Source of the DNA: Candidatus Nitrosopumilus sp. | GTDB taxonomy: Archaea > Thermoproteota > Nitrososphaeria > Nitrososphaerales > Nitrosopumilaceae | Assembly (NCBI GenBank): GCA_018263505.1 | Contig: JAANXA010000019.1 | Coordinates: forward strand, 1-38,508 | DNA: 38,508 nt | Reading direction: 5' to 3' | Shown here: piece by piece, positions 17,459 through 25,681 of the stretch | Layout of the letters: every line of letters begins with the position of its first letter | Position numbering within the stretch: the first letter of the stretch is position 1 | Program-made: the position numbers and the translations under genes | The notes under the pieces: generated by a model | Seen by the model: the letters and a program-made list of their open reading frames with translations, nothing else | What the model was told of the DNA's origin: nothing | Database searches by the model: none

Positions 17459-17892
17459 AAATATTCTTTTTTTGGACGAACTTTTTTGAGTTTAGTCAAA
17501 TAGGCTCCAACACCAATGACAGCAAAGGATAACACCATAAATAATATCGGAACATATTGCACAATATTTGTAATATACTTTTCATCAATTTCACCTAACA
17601 TCAAATAACAAACAACCATTCCAGATAACAAAATAATACCACCTGCAATAATCATACCTCCAATAATACGTGAGCCGTATCGTTTACTCATTATGTAAGG
17701 GACTGCAGCTAAAATTCCAGCTGGTGCAACACCTATAGAAATAAACTGGAAAATTTTTGAGTCAAACCAAGAATCATCAATTATAGCATTTTCAGGAGGA
17801 TTAACCACATAACTGTAAATAGAAATCATTTCACCTACAAACATTACAAATAAAGCAAGACTTGTAAGCGCAAGCCATTTTTCAAGTCCCAT
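17455..17892 (-). CDS. Four-helix membrane protein, unknown function
   Basis: About 145 residues. Four hydrophobic segments are visible: LALTSLALFVMFVGEMISIYSYV, FISIGVAPAGILAAVPYIM, IIGGMIIAGGIILLSGMVVCYLM and YVPILFMVLSFAVIGVGAYL, followed by a basic tail KKVRPKKEYF. I start at ATG 17892; an in-frame TTG at 17901 is possible. No catalytic motif is seen. It lies between sugar-nucleotide genes but on the opposite strand from GNA1, so a shared role is unproven. Confidence 0.75.
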   Translation of the reverse strand: MGLEKWLALTSLALFVMFVGEMISIYSYVVNPPENAIIDDSWFDSKIFQFISIGVAPAGILAAVPYIMSKRYGSRIIGGMIIAGGIILLSGMVVCYLMLGEIDEKYITNIVQYVPILFMVLSFAVIGVGAYLTKLKKVRPKKEYF

Positions 17893-17934
17893 AAGATTCA
17901 AAAGATTAGATTAGTAAATAAACTATTCAGAAAA

Positions 17935-18951
17935 TTATTCAATACCAACTAGATTAGCTAGTTCTTTTCTACAAGATATTCCAAGTTTTTCTGCAGCCTG
18001 TTCAGGAGAAATATCATTCAAGAAAATTCCAAAGCCACGTTCTAAACCAGTATGTGTTTTTGTTATAGGGTAAACTTCAATATGCCAATGAATTTGTCTA
18101 CTATTTTTCTTTTCAGGGGATAGATGAAATGCAAAATTAAAGGACACATTTTTAATAGTTTTTGATAACCCTCCCAAAGTAGATCTTAAAATTAAAGATA
18201 AATCATTTATTTCCTTTTGAGATATTTTTGAAAAACTAGTTGTGTGTTTTTTAGGAGAAATCCAAAACTCATAGGGAGAAGAAGGGGCCCAAGGGCAAAA
18301 AGCGATAAAGCCTTCAGTTTGAAGAATTTGTCTAGGACCGCCAATTTCATCATTTACAGTTTGACACATATGACAAACACCTTTTTCATTTAGAATTTTA
18401 TGAGATGCCTCAGCCTCTTCTTCAATTACAGGAGGAATAGTAGAAAATGTTAAGAGGTTCAAATGAGGAAATGTACTGTTATTTCCAGAAAGTTCTCCTT
18501 GATCACCGTAAATAGAAACATACGTTACACCTTTTTGAGTATAAAGCCATCTTAGACGATCTTGAACAACAACAAGAACATTGGACCATTGTTCAGTGTT
18601 AATAGTTGAGAAATTTTCTTTAGAATTTGGAGTAGCGACTACAACATAATGAAAACCATAGGAGGGTTCACTGTAAAATGGACGATCACTGTAAGAGTTT
18701 TCGGCATCTACAGACATGATAGGATTTTTACTTTCAAAGACTCTGATGGACCAATCAGTTACATAATTATCTTCATCATCTTGAAGACGTTGCAACATAC
18801 CATCTTTTGCAACTAATGATAAAACAGAAGGATTAGTCATAGATTCATTTCCAGGAGCAAAAGGAGATTTTTTAGGATCAGAAATTTTCTCATTATTTTT
18901 TGAAACGATCATGAAACGTTCTGAAACATAATCCTTTCGCATTGCACCCAT
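17935..18951 (-). CDS. GalT-like nucleotidyltransferase (HIT superfamily)
   Basis: 338 residues resembling galactose-1-phosphate uridylyltransferase. RKDYVSERFMIVS at the N-terminus is a GalT-type opening, CHMCQ near residue 195 is part of a possible metal site, and IHWHIEVYP near residue 288 is the second HIT-like block. The usual active-site HPHxQ is represented here by FPHLN near residue 160: a histidine remains, but the glutamine that interacts with the nucleotidyl-enzyme appears to be Asn. It may be a GalT relative with another sugar 1-phosphate or nucleotide preference, such as an ADP-sugar phosphorylase-like enzyme. Neighbouring genes also concern activated sugars. Confidence 0.8.
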   Translation of the reverse strand: MGAMRKDYVSERFMIVSKNNEKISDPKKSPFAPGNESMTNPSVLSLVAKDGMLQRLQDDEDNYVTDWSIRVFESKNPIMSVDAENSYSDRPFYSEPSYGFHYVVVATPNSKENFSTINTEQWSNVLVVVQDRLRWLYTQKGVTYVSIYGDQGELSGNNSTFPHLNLLTFSTIPPVIEEEAEASHKILNEKGVCHMCQTVNDEIGGPRQILQTEGFIAFCPWAPSSPYEFWISPKKHTTSFSKISQKEINDLSLILRSTLGGLSKTIKNVSFNFAFHLSPEKKNSRQIHWHIEVYPITKTHTGLERGFGIFLNDISPEQAAEKLGISCRKELANLVGIE

Positions 18952-19127
18952 AACAATAATCGATGTCAGATGATGTTAAAATGTTTACTGAAAATCAAGT
19001 ACAAGAAATAGAATTGTGTTTTGGTTAATAAAAAAATCAGAAATAAAAAAATAGAAAACATATTTGATCGCAAACCATGTTGCAAGATTTAAAGCAAAGA
19101 TGCAAAATCTCGTAAAACAGAGATTAA

Positions 19128-20414
19128 ATGAGTAATTCTGATATTCATATGATTTATGTTCTATTAGATGGGGTAGGGGATCTTCCTCATCCTGATTTAG
19201 ATGGGAAAACACCATTAGAGGCAGCAAATACACCAATTTTAGATAAAATTGCTAGTAATGGAGCAATAGGAGAAGTGATTTCAGTAGGCAAAGGAATAGC
19301 ACCAGAATCAGATATTGCAGTTTTCAATATGTTAGGATACAAATTCAATCATGCAGACTATGTAGGAAGAGGAGTAATAGAAGCAATAGGGATAGGAATT
19401 GATTTTAAAGATGGTGATTTAGCACTGAGAGGAAATTTCTCCACATTAAATAGTGAAGATATAATCACAGACAGACGAGCAGGAAGAAACATTGCAATAG
19501 AAGATGCAAAAGGAGTTGCAAAAGAAATTGAAGAAAAAGTCAAATTTTCAAATCCAGATACAACAGTTGTCGTATCTCCAACAATAGGGCACAGAGTAAC
19601 AGTAAGAATCAGAACAAATTTGCAAAAATTATCTTCAAAAATTACAAACACAGATCCAGCTTATAGCAACATTGGAGGGATGGGAGTTGCAAAAGCTGTA
19701 GGCGATGTTATGAAAATTGAAAAATGTTTACCTCTAGAAGATATAGAAAATGCTAAAATTACTGCAAACATAGTAAACGAGTTTTCTGAGCAATCAATTG
19801 AAATTTTAAGAAAAAGTCAAATAAATAAAAAACGAAAAGAAGACAACAAAAAAGAGCTTAGTTGTATTTTACTTAGAGATGCAGGAAATAAATTTCCAGA
19901 TGTAATTCCAATTAATAAAAAATATGATATGAAATTTTCATGTATTGTAGATATGCCAGTAGAGTTGGGAATTTCGGACGTACTAGAAATGAAAGCATTT
20001 GAAGCTGGAGGGTTAACAGATTATGAAGAAAAAGCAAAGGTTGCTGCAAAAGCAATGGAGACTCAAAATTCAATATATGTACATCTTAAAGGACCAGATG
20101 AATTCGGACATGATGGAGATGCAGTTGGAAAAATGAAAAATATTGAAGAAATTGATCAAAGATTCTTCAAGACATTAGTGGATAATATTGATTCGGACAA
20201 AGTTGCAATAGTCATATCAGCTGATCATTCAACACCATGTATCAATAAAGGACATAGTGATGATCCAGTTCCAATTTTAGTTTCAGGTAATTTTATTAAA
20301 AATGATGGGACTACTAGAATGACTGAAGAACAAGCCAAGAAAGGAAGTATAGGTTTGCTTCAAGGGGCAGAAGTAGTTTCTAAATCTCTAGAACTGATCA
20401 AATCTCAAAAATAG
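19128..20414 (+). CDS. apgM: 2,3-bisphosphoglycerate-independent phosphoglycerate mutase, archaeal type
   Basis: 428 residues of the alkaline-phosphatase superfamily. It interconverts 3- and 2-phosphoglycerate in gluconeogenesis. Seen: YVLLDGVGDLPHPDLDGKTPLEAA near residue 10 (first metal aspartate), PESDIAVFNMLGY near residue 61 (phosphorylated serine), RAGRNI, YSNIGGMGVAKAVGD, HLKGPDEFGHDGD near residue 325, and ISADHSTPCINKGHSDDPVP near residue 365 with the remaining metal ligands. Length and motif order match archaeal ApgM. Its 3' end overlaps the convergent DUF309 gene by 17 bases. Confidence 0.93.
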   Translation: MSNSDIHMIYVLLDGVGDLPHPDLDGKTPLEAANTPILDKIASNGAIGEVISVGKGIAPESDIAVFNMLGYKFNHADYVGRGVIEAIGIGIDFKDGDLALRGNFSTLNSEDIITDRRAGRNIAIEDAKGVAKEIEEKVKFSNPDTTVVVSPTIGHRVTVRIRTNLQKLSSKITNTDPAYSNIGGMGVAKAVGDVMKIEKCLPLEDIENAKITANIVNEFSEQSIEILRKSQINKKRKEDNKKELSCILLRDAGNKFPDVIPINKKYDMKFSCIVDMPVELGISDVLEMKAFEAGGLTDYEEKAKVAAKAMETQNSIYVHLKGPDEFGHDGDAVGKMKNIEEIDQRFFKTLVDNIDSDKVAIVISADHSTPCINKGHSDDPVPILVSGNFIKNDGTTRMTEEQAKKGSIGLLQGAEVVSKSLELIKSQK

Positions 20415-20958
20415 TCAAAGTTTTTGTTTGTCGCATTTCAATTGCTTTTTTTCTTAATCTCTCAAGGTCTATTGAATGATACATTGAAGGCGAAGTGCCT
20501 AATTTGTCTAAAACTCTTCTAAGCATTCCGATTCCAATTTTAAGATCATCTTCTTGTGCATGAGCAAATGCTACAGCAAATAAAATTATTCCTTGAATGA
20601 TTTCTTTTTCTCGTCCAAAACACTGTTTCCATACTCCTTCAAATGCCTCATGACATTCCCAAAATCGTTCATGATTAAAATAATAAATTCCATCAATAAG
20701 TCCCTGTTCTTTTTCAATCTTCTCTTCAAACACATGTCGAATATTATCAATAGGGCCAATAGGGGATAGAAGATCAATTAGTTTGTCAAGATTTTCTTTT
20801 TCTACACCCACATCAAATTCTACAAATTTTCCTGCAACTCTTACAACTCTAATTGAAACATCAATACCAGATGCAAGATCTCGAGCTGTGTAGATCAAAT
20901 CTCTAGAATTTTTTGGAGTGTAGATGGTATTTTTAAGGTGGAGCATATAACGCTGCAT
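20398..20958 (-). CDS. DUF309-domain protein
   Basis: About 186 residues from ATG 20958. Upstream in-frame TTG 21006 and ATG 20997 also exist; GTATAAGAG at about 20985-20993 is placed to serve the shorter start. The C-terminal part has the DUF309 signature: YYFNHERFWECHEAFEGVWKQ, then EKEIIQGIILFAVAFAHAQ, an all-helical domain with conserved His and Glu and no known reaction. The N-terminal 85 residues (LKNTIYTPKNSRDLIYTARDL, GKFVEFDVGVEKENLDKLI) are predicted alpha/beta and not recognised. It is divergent from the ribosomal protein operon. Confidence 0.82.
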   Translation of the reverse strand: MQRYMLHLKNTIYTPKNSRDLIYTARDLASGIDVSIRVVRVAGKFVEFDVGVEKENLDKLIDLLSPIGPIDNIRHVFEEKIEKEQGLIDGIYYFNHERFWECHEAFEGVWKQCFGREKEIIQGIILFAVAFAHAQEDDLKIGIGMLRRVLDKLGTSPSMYHSIDLERLRKKAIEMRQTKTLTIFEI

Positions 20959-21008
20959 GATCACATGGTGTAATGATTTCTTTAATCTCTTATACATTTC
21001 AATCAAGG

Positions 21009-21016
21009 TTTATATG
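21009..21016 (+). promoter_or_regulatory. TATA box of the rps24e-rps27ae operon
   Basis: TTTATATG is centred about 28 bases upstream of the ATG at 21041. This sets the start of S24e and argues against the longer in-frame reading from 20957. Confidence 0.6.
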
Positions 21017-21040
21017 AAATATCTAAAGGATTTTGGATAC

Positions 21041-21418
21041 ATGTCTATCATTGAAACAATTACAGACGTTGATAATACCTTCTTATCCAGAAGAGAATTA
21101 ACATGTAATTTTGCGGGTTTGAGTGGAAAACTCAAAAAATTAGAAGCAGTTGATATGATAAACAAAGAATTCAAGTTAGAAGGCAAAATCATCATTCCAA
21201 TTAGATTAAGAACACAAGTTGGAAAGCCAACAATTACAGGAACATTCTTCGTTTATGAGGATGAGGAATTGGCAAAAAAACACATCAATCCAACAATATT
21301 CACTAGATTAGATAAAACCAAAGCTAAACTAGCAGAAGCTGAAGCAGCAGCAAAAGAAGCTGAAGCACCAGCTGAAGAAGTAAAAGAGGATGAAGTAAAA
21401 GAGGAGAAAACTGAATAA
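21041..21418 (+). CDS. rps24e: Small-subunit ribosomal protein S24e
   Basis: 125 residues. The core (IETITDVDNTFLSRRELTCNF, then KPTITGTFFVYEDEELAKKH) is S24e, with the typical NTFLSRRE opening and TGTFFVYEDEE strand. The C-terminal 35 residues are an Ala/Glu/Lys-rich tail (AEAEAAAKEAEAPAEEVKEDE) beyond the usual fold, probably disordered and exposed. I chose ATG 21041 from protein similarity and the TATA box 28 bases upstream. The stop overlaps the S27ae start by one base (TAATG). Confidence 0.92.
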   Translation: MSIIETITDVDNTFLSRRELTCNFAGLSGKLKKLEAVDMINKEFKLEGKIIIPIRLRTQVGKPTITGTFFVYEDEELAKKHINPTIFTRLDKTKAKLAEAEAAAKEAEAPAEEVKEDEVKEEKTE

Positions 21419-21603
21419 TGGCTGTTGAGAAAAAAACCAAAAAAGGTTCTAGTCCAAATGTTTACAAGTATTTCAAAGTGGATGGAGATAAAATTACAAG
21501 AATTAAAAAAATATGTTCAAGATGTGGTAAAGGAGTATACATGTCAGAGCATAAAGATAGACACACATGTGGAAAATGTGGATTAACTGAATTTAACCAG
21601 TGA
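21418..21603 (+). CDS. rps27ae: Small-subunit ribosomal protein S27ae
   Basis: 61 residues with a zinc ribbon, CSRCG near residue 33 and CGKCGL near residue 51 with RHTC before it, and the KVDGDKITRIKKICSRCGKGVYMSEHKDRHTCGKCG pattern of archaeal S27ae without fused ubiquitin. It is translationally coupled to S24e. The pairing of rps24e and rps27ae is common in archaea. Confidence 0.95.
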   Translation: MAVEKKTKKGSSPNVYKYFKVDGDKITRIKKICSRCGKGVYMSEHKDRHTCGKCGLTEFNQ

Positions 21604-21685
21604 GTTTGTATTAATTAATTAAATTTCTAGAAAGTAATTTTAAAAATAATCATTTGATTTTATTCTATTTTAAAAAATTCAACGT

Positions 21686-21859
21686 TTAGGAATCATATAA
21701 TTTTCTATTCTTGTTCAATTTCTTTTTGTTATGCTCAATTATGATATAATGTCTAATCATTTCCTTAATTTTTTCTTCAACTGTCAAATGTTCATTTATT
21801 GAAATTCCTAGAAAATCAAAATATTCCATGTCTTTTAGAGAGATTGTTACCTTTCTCAA
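21686..21859 (-). pseudogene. Short ORF, possible gene remnant or second cistron
   Basis: A 57-codon reading frame from TTG 21859 gives LRKVTISLKDMEYFDFLG followed by helix EEKIKEMIRHYI and a basic tail. The strand-helix layout is reminiscent of ribbon-helix-helix antitoxin-like proteins, but this is weak. Its start overlaps the stop of the ORF at 21856-22026, so the two may be one gene broken by a frameshift, or two coupled cistrons. Confidence 0.3.
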
Positions 21860-22026
21860 CTCAATACAATTACCTTAATTGATGCATCTGTATCTGAAAT
21901 TAATCTTGCATGGTTCTCACAGACTCGCATTATCTCTTTTGCAAATGGTTTTCGTGAATTCAGATAATGATAGTACAGTAATCTAAAGTTTGATTCGGTA
22001 TTACATCCCAAAATATTGCACAACAT
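21856..22026 (-). pseudogene. Short ORF, possible upstream half of a broken gene
   Basis: A 56-codon frame from ATG 22026 (MLCNILGCNTESNFRLLYYH..., with KPFAKEIMRVCENHARL later) ends in TGA exactly where the next frame begins. No promoter or ribosome binding site stands out. It is not recognised. Kept as a low-confidence candidate because the amino acid composition looks protein-like in both halves. Confidence 0.3.
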
Positions 22027-22103
22027 GAGAGTAAAACTAGACAGATTGAGGCTAAAAGAGAATGGTTATTGTATGATTTGAAAAAATCTAATTCCATTTC
22101 ATT

Positions 22104-22113
22104 AATTTATTAA
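22104..22113 (+). promoter_or_regulatory. TATA-like box for the C2H2 mini-gene
   Basis: AATTTATTAA is centred about 27 bases before the TTG at 22136, the leaderless spacing also seen at other genes here. Confidence 0.45.
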
Positions 22114-22135
22114 CACTCAATTTTATCATGGTTTA

Positions 22136-22297
22136 TTGGATTTATTCAAAAGAAAATCTAAAGATGTGGCAGATACAGAATGTAAAATATGTCATATGAA
22201 ATTTTCTGATCCTGAAAGAACAATGAGGCATATGGTTAAAGCACATTCAAACCCACAAAAAAATAACAGACGAATAGGTAGTGCAAAATATAGTTAA
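22136..22297 (+). CDS. 53-residue C2H2 zinc-finger protein
   Basis: Read from TTG 22136, the protein begins MDLFKRKSKD and holds a single classical-looking zinc finger, CKICHMKFSDPERTMRHMVKAH: C-x2-C-x12-H-x4-H at residues 16-37. A basic tail (NPQKNNRRIG) follows. A phenylalanine and a methionine sit at hydrophobic-core positions of the finger. The TATA-like box 27 bases upstream supports the TTG start. It is convergent with the HExxH gene, 7 bases away. It is probably a DNA- or RNA-binding regulator; the target is unknown. Confidence 0.72.
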   Translation: MDLFKRKSKDVADTECKICHMKFSDPERTMRHMVKAHSNPQKNNRRIGSAKYS

Positions 22298-22304
22298 TTT
22301 TAAA

Positions 22305-23012
22305 TCAATACAGTTTCTTTTTATGAATTTTCAAACTTTTTTGTTGTAATTGATCAATCTTCGAAATGAATGAAGGAGCAATTTTGATTTTAGAGAGAGA
22401 ATCTACAGATAATTTTACAGTATTAGTATCTAAAGAAATATTAGTTTTTGGAAGATTTTTTTCTGCCCAAAATTTCATGGCTTTATCTTCAAGTTTATAA
22501 TCACGGAAGCCAGCAGGGAATCTTTTTGTTATATGTGCAAGTAATGTTCTGTCATTAAAAACAGCTTTGGGTTCAAACAATCGGGTTTCATCACTGTAAA
22601 CATTTTCAAATAAATTTCCAGAAATTTCATCAGATAGTAAATCCATTTTAGATATTTTTCGAACTAATTCTAAAAAATGTAGAAATTCATGTGCCAAAAT
22701 TGCATGAATTGTACCTTTAAGCCCATAAGCAACAAGAGGTGCAGAAATTTGAATAACAACTTGGAATTTATCATCAAACATTACAGGTAGAGTTCTAGCA
22801 AATAGAATCCCATATTCATAAGAATTTGGATTAGGGGCAGAAAGTACAAGAGAAGGTTCAACATAAGCAATAGGGTATTGAATTCCAGATGCTTTTTCAA
22901 TTCTATTAATGCCCTCTATAATTAGAGGAAAACGTTTGATGATCAAGTTGAAAACAGAATCAGGGATTACACCTTTGGAATGTGCAGATTTAAGACGAAT
23001 TAAAGGATCCAA
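22305..23012 (-). CDS. Hypothetical protein with HExxH zincin motif
   Basis: 235 residues starting at TTG 23012. A zinc metallopeptidase-like motif AHEFLHFLELV lies in a helix near residue 108 (H-E-x-x-H). A downstream acidic ligand could be a Glu or Asp in DEISGNLFENVYSDE about 20 residues later, as in gluzincins. No signal peptide or membrane helix is evident, so it would be cytosolic. I do not recognise the family. The regular length and intact frame argue for a real gene. Peptidase activity is an inference from the motif alone. Confidence 0.75.
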   Translation of the reverse strand: MDPLIRLKSAHSKGVIPDSVFNLIIKRFPLIIEGINRIEKASGIQYPIAYVEPSLVLSAPNPNSYEYGILFARTLPVMFDDKFQVVIQISAPLVAYGLKGTIHAILAHEFLHFLELVRKISKMDLLSDEISGNLFENVYSDETRLFEPKAVFNDRTLLAHITKRFPAGFRDYKLEDKAMKFWAEKNLPKTNISLDTNTVKLSVDSLSKIKIAPSFISKIDQLQQKSLKIHKKKLY

Positions 23013-23054
23013 TATTCCTTTTTATTAATTTTGAATGTAAAAAGGTTGATTTAG

Positions 23055-23153
23055 TTAGGATCTTGGTTTTCCAGATTTTGCTTTCTTTCGCTTACGAATT
23101 TCAGCTCGTTGATCAGCATGTCTTTTGTGTTTACCTTTTTTTCTCATCGGCAT
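23055..23153 (-). CDS. 32-residue basic protein
   Basis: The short ORF encodes MPMRKKGKHKRHADQRAEIR followed by KRKKAKSGKPRS, almost entirely basic. It lies alone between the HExxH gene and pus10. The strong charge and codon-intact frame suggest an RNA- or ribosome-associated miniprotein. No domain is recognised, and the evidence is composition and isolation only. Confidence 0.55.
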   Translation of the reverse strand: MPMRKKGKHKRHADQRAEIRKRKKAKSGKPRS

Positions 23154-23188
23154 GTAATTTTCTAATATTTGACGCTAGTTAATTGTTA

Positions 23189-24334
23189 TCATTTAGTTTC
23201 AATATCAAGGAAATCAAATTCCTTACAAGTACACGATGCGTTTAAAATTTTGGAAATTCCAGGCGAAACATCATCACCAATCACAAAACGTTTGATTGGA
23301 AGACCACCATCAACTTTAAGAATTAACGAAAAAGAATAGTTTGAAATTTTACGATATTTACATGAGTAGATTTTTTTTTCAGAACGTTTTCCTGATTTGT
23401 CATAAACAATTACAGGAATTTGGGTAAGAACTTTTAATTTTTTTAATGAATCAGAATTCAAAATAGAATCACTATTAATTTTGATTTTTATATAAGAGAT
23501 AAATTTGATAGGAGATTTTGGAGGATTAGGAATTATTTTTAGATTAAAAATGTTCAGAGAATCCAGAATCAATGATTTTTTTCTCAAATTTCTTTTCCGG
23601 GGGTTATGAAGTTTTACAAAAAAAGGCCTACCAGAGCCCAACACCAAACTAGATTTATCTTCACCTCCAATCCAAGTAAATTTTGCAATACCACCACCTA
23701 ATTTTTCAAAAAGGAATTTTGAAATTATTCCTTCCACACTGTCAAATTTAGAAATCCCATGAGAATCACAAATTCGACATCCTTTTCCCAAACAATTTTC
23801 ACATGATACTTGTTTTTGAGGAATTCCTCTAAGTGATTTTACATATCTTCCCGAGATAGTAATAGATTTTGAGCGTAATTGACAAGATTCATCTTTTATA
23901 TTTACAGTAAATACTACTTCAGGATTAAGATTGTCTATAATTTTGCGAGTTTGTTTTGCAAATAATTTTCCCAATTCTTTTGTAATGTCAGTTTTGATTC
24001 CATCAATTCCTTTGAGTCTATATTTTGAACGAATACAATCATCTCTATCAATTATAGAAGGTTTTACTATAGTTCCAACACTAAAGGAAGAAAAAGAATA
24101 ATTCAAAGATGCATCATGCATCATTTTTAAAAAATAATTCAGATTTTTAAAAATATTTTTACAGATATGACATTTTTTTGAGGTTTTTTGATTATGGTGT
24201 AATTTTTTTCCCAATAATTTATTTGAAGATAAATGAAGTTGTTTTGAAAAAAATCTACCTAAACAATGATCACATAAATCATATTTTTTTAGGATTTGAT
24301 TTACAAGAGGAGTAATTTGGGAGTAATCAGACAT
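23189..24334 (-). CDS. pus10: tRNA pseudouridine synthase Pus10
   Basis: 381 residues. Archaeal Pus10 makes pseudouridine at tRNA positions 54 and 55. Zinc-binding pairs CDHC near residue 20 and CHIC near residue 55 belong to the N-terminal accessory domain. CENCLGKGCRIC lies near residue 185. The catalytic block is WIGGEDKSSLVLGSGRPFFVKLHNPRKR near residue 220, where the aspartate of GGED is the expected nucleophile. LKVDGGLPIKRFV near the C-terminus is also typical. It is the last gene of the minus-strand run aIF5A, guide RNA, dph6, srp54, pus10, 21 bases after srp54. Confidence 0.9.
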   Translation of the reverse strand: MSDYSQITPLVNQILKKYDLCDHCLGRFFSKQLHLSSNKLLGKKLHHNQKTSKKCHICKNIFKNLNYFLKMMHDASLNYSFSSFSVGTIVKPSIIDRDDCIRSKYRLKGIDGIKTDITKELGKLFAKQTRKIIDNLNPEVVFTVNIKDESCQLRSKSITISGRYVKSLRGIPQKQVSCENCLGKGCRICDSHGISKFDSVEGIISKFLFEKLGGGIAKFTWIGGEDKSSLVLGSGRPFFVKLHNPRKRNLRKKSLILDSLNIFNLKIIPNPPKSPIKFISYIKIKINSDSILNSDSLKKLKVLTQIPVIVYDKSGKRSEKKIYSCKYRKISNYSFSLILKVDGGLPIKRFVIGDDVSPGISKILNASCTCKEFDFLDIETK

Positions 24335-24355
24335 TTTATGATATAATCAATGAGA

Positions 24356-25681
24356 TTATCCTAATCCCATTTTTCTAAGAGTACCTTGCATCTGACGACC
24401 TTTAGATGCTTTCATCATATTCTTAGAATTTTTATAATTTTTTAACAATTCTTTAACCTCACTTTCGGGCCAACCAGAGCCACGAGCAATTCTTTTGATA
24501 CGAGAAGAATTTAGTAAATCAGGATCTGCTTTTTCACCTTTTGTCATACTTTGAATAATGTATCTCCATTTTGAAACTCTTCCTTCCATTTGATTTACTT
24601 GATCACCTTTAACCATCCCTGAAAGGCCAGGCATACTATCAAGAAGTCCTTGCAAAGATCCCATCTTTGTTACTTCTTCTAACTGATAAAAGAAATCATC
24701 CATATTCATTTTCCCACTAGAAATTCTTTTCATTCTAACATCATCACCTTCATTTTCTAATCGTTTTGCTAAATCCAATACGGCTTGAATATCACCCATT
24801 CCAAGTAATCTACCAACAAAACGAGTGGGAGAAAATTTTTCTAAATCATCAATTCGTTCACCAGTTCCAATGTACATAATTTGTGCACCAGTTGCAGCTG
24901 ATGCAGCAAGAGCTCCACCTCCTTTTGCAGAACTATCTAATTTTGTTATAATAACACCACCAACAGGAATTGTTTTATGAAATGCTTCAGCCTGATTGAA
25001 ACATTGTTGACCAATAGTACCATCAATTACAAGTAATGCTAAATCAGGATCTGCAACTTTGTTAATTCGATCCATTTCATCTAACAAATCTTGTTCTTCT
25101 TTATGACGTCCAGCAGTATCAATTAGAATAACATCCAATGGTTGACCTTCAAAATGTTTTAAACCATTTTTGACAATATTTGGAGAATCTTTATTATTTT
25201 CTTCACCATATACTTCAACATTAGATTTTTCACACATAGTTCTAAGTTGAACTAAAGCACCGGGACGATAAGTATCAGCACCAACTACACCAACTTTATA
25301 CCCTTGTCGAGTCAAAAATTTTGCCAGTTTTGATGCAACAGTGGTTTTACCACTTCCCTGAATCCCCAATAAAATTATTTTATTTTGTTTTCCAGGTTTA
25401 AAATCAAATTCAGATTCATTCCCAAGCAACTTTGATAATTCATCATATAGAATTTTTACAATGTGATCTTTACGTGAAAGTCCAGGTGGAGGAGTTTCAT
25501 TTAATGCTCTTTCTTCCAAATGTTTTGTAATTTCAAGAACTAAACGTACATTAACATCAGATTGCAATAAGGCCCTTTGAACATCTTTAGATAATTCTTT
25601 GATTAAGTCTTCATCTATACCCGAAGATTTTACAATTTTTTTAATTGCATCACTTAAACTACTTTTAAGTCCATCAAGCAT
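24356..25681 (-). CDS. srp54: Signal recognition particle 54 kDa protein
   Basis: 441 residues. N domain to about residue 90, then the GTPase domain with GIQGSGKTTVASKLA (G1) near residue 107, DTYRPGALVQL, DTAGRHKEEQDL (G3), TKLDSSAKGGGAL (G4) and GTGERIDDLEKFSP. The Met-rich M domain follows from about residue 300 (DDFFYQLEEVTKMGSLQGLLDSMPG) and binds SRP RNA and signal sequences. It targets nascent membrane proteins together with 7S RNA and FtsY. Its start overlaps dph6 by 8 bases. Confidence 0.96.
   Translation of the reverse strand: MLDGLKSSLSDAIKKIVKSSGIDEDLIKELSKDVQRALLQSDVNVRLVLEITKHLEERALNETPPPGLSRKDHIVKILYDELSKLLGNESEFDFKPGKQNKIILLGIQGSGKTTVASKLAKFLTRQGYKVGVVGADTYRPGALVQLRTMCEKSNVEVYGEENNKDSPNIVKNGLKHFEGQPLDVILIDTAGRHKEEQDLLDEMDRINKVADPDLALLVIDGTIGQQCFNQAEAFHKTIPVGGVIITKLDSSAKGGGALAASAATGAQIMYIGTGERIDDLEKFSPTRFVGRLLGMGDIQAVLDLAKRLENEGDDVRMKRISSGKMNMDDFFYQLEEVTKMGSLQGLLDSMPGLSGMVKGDQVNQMEGRVSKWRYIIQSMTKGEKADPDLLNSSRIKRIARGSGWPESEVKELLKNYKNSKNMMKASKGRQMQGTLRKMGLG

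Larger units (their letters stand above)
21604..22135. other. Gene-poor AT-rich region
   Basis: Between rps27ae and the C2H2 mini-gene I see no convincing gene. The minus strand carries two overlapping short ORFs, described separately, which may be remnants. The remainder is AT-rich, with no clear RNA fold, tRNA or guide-RNA boxes. Confidence 0.6.

Noticed and set aside
18970-19010. Possible second C/D box RNA between the GalT-like gene and apgM (AGATGATG, then CTGA)
   Set aside because: Box C ends in T instead of A, there is no C' or second D box, and no terminal stem, so it is likely chance.
20957-21040. Longer S24e reading from ATG 20957
   Set aside because: The extra 28 residues do not look like S24e, and a TATA box at 21009-21016 lies inside them.
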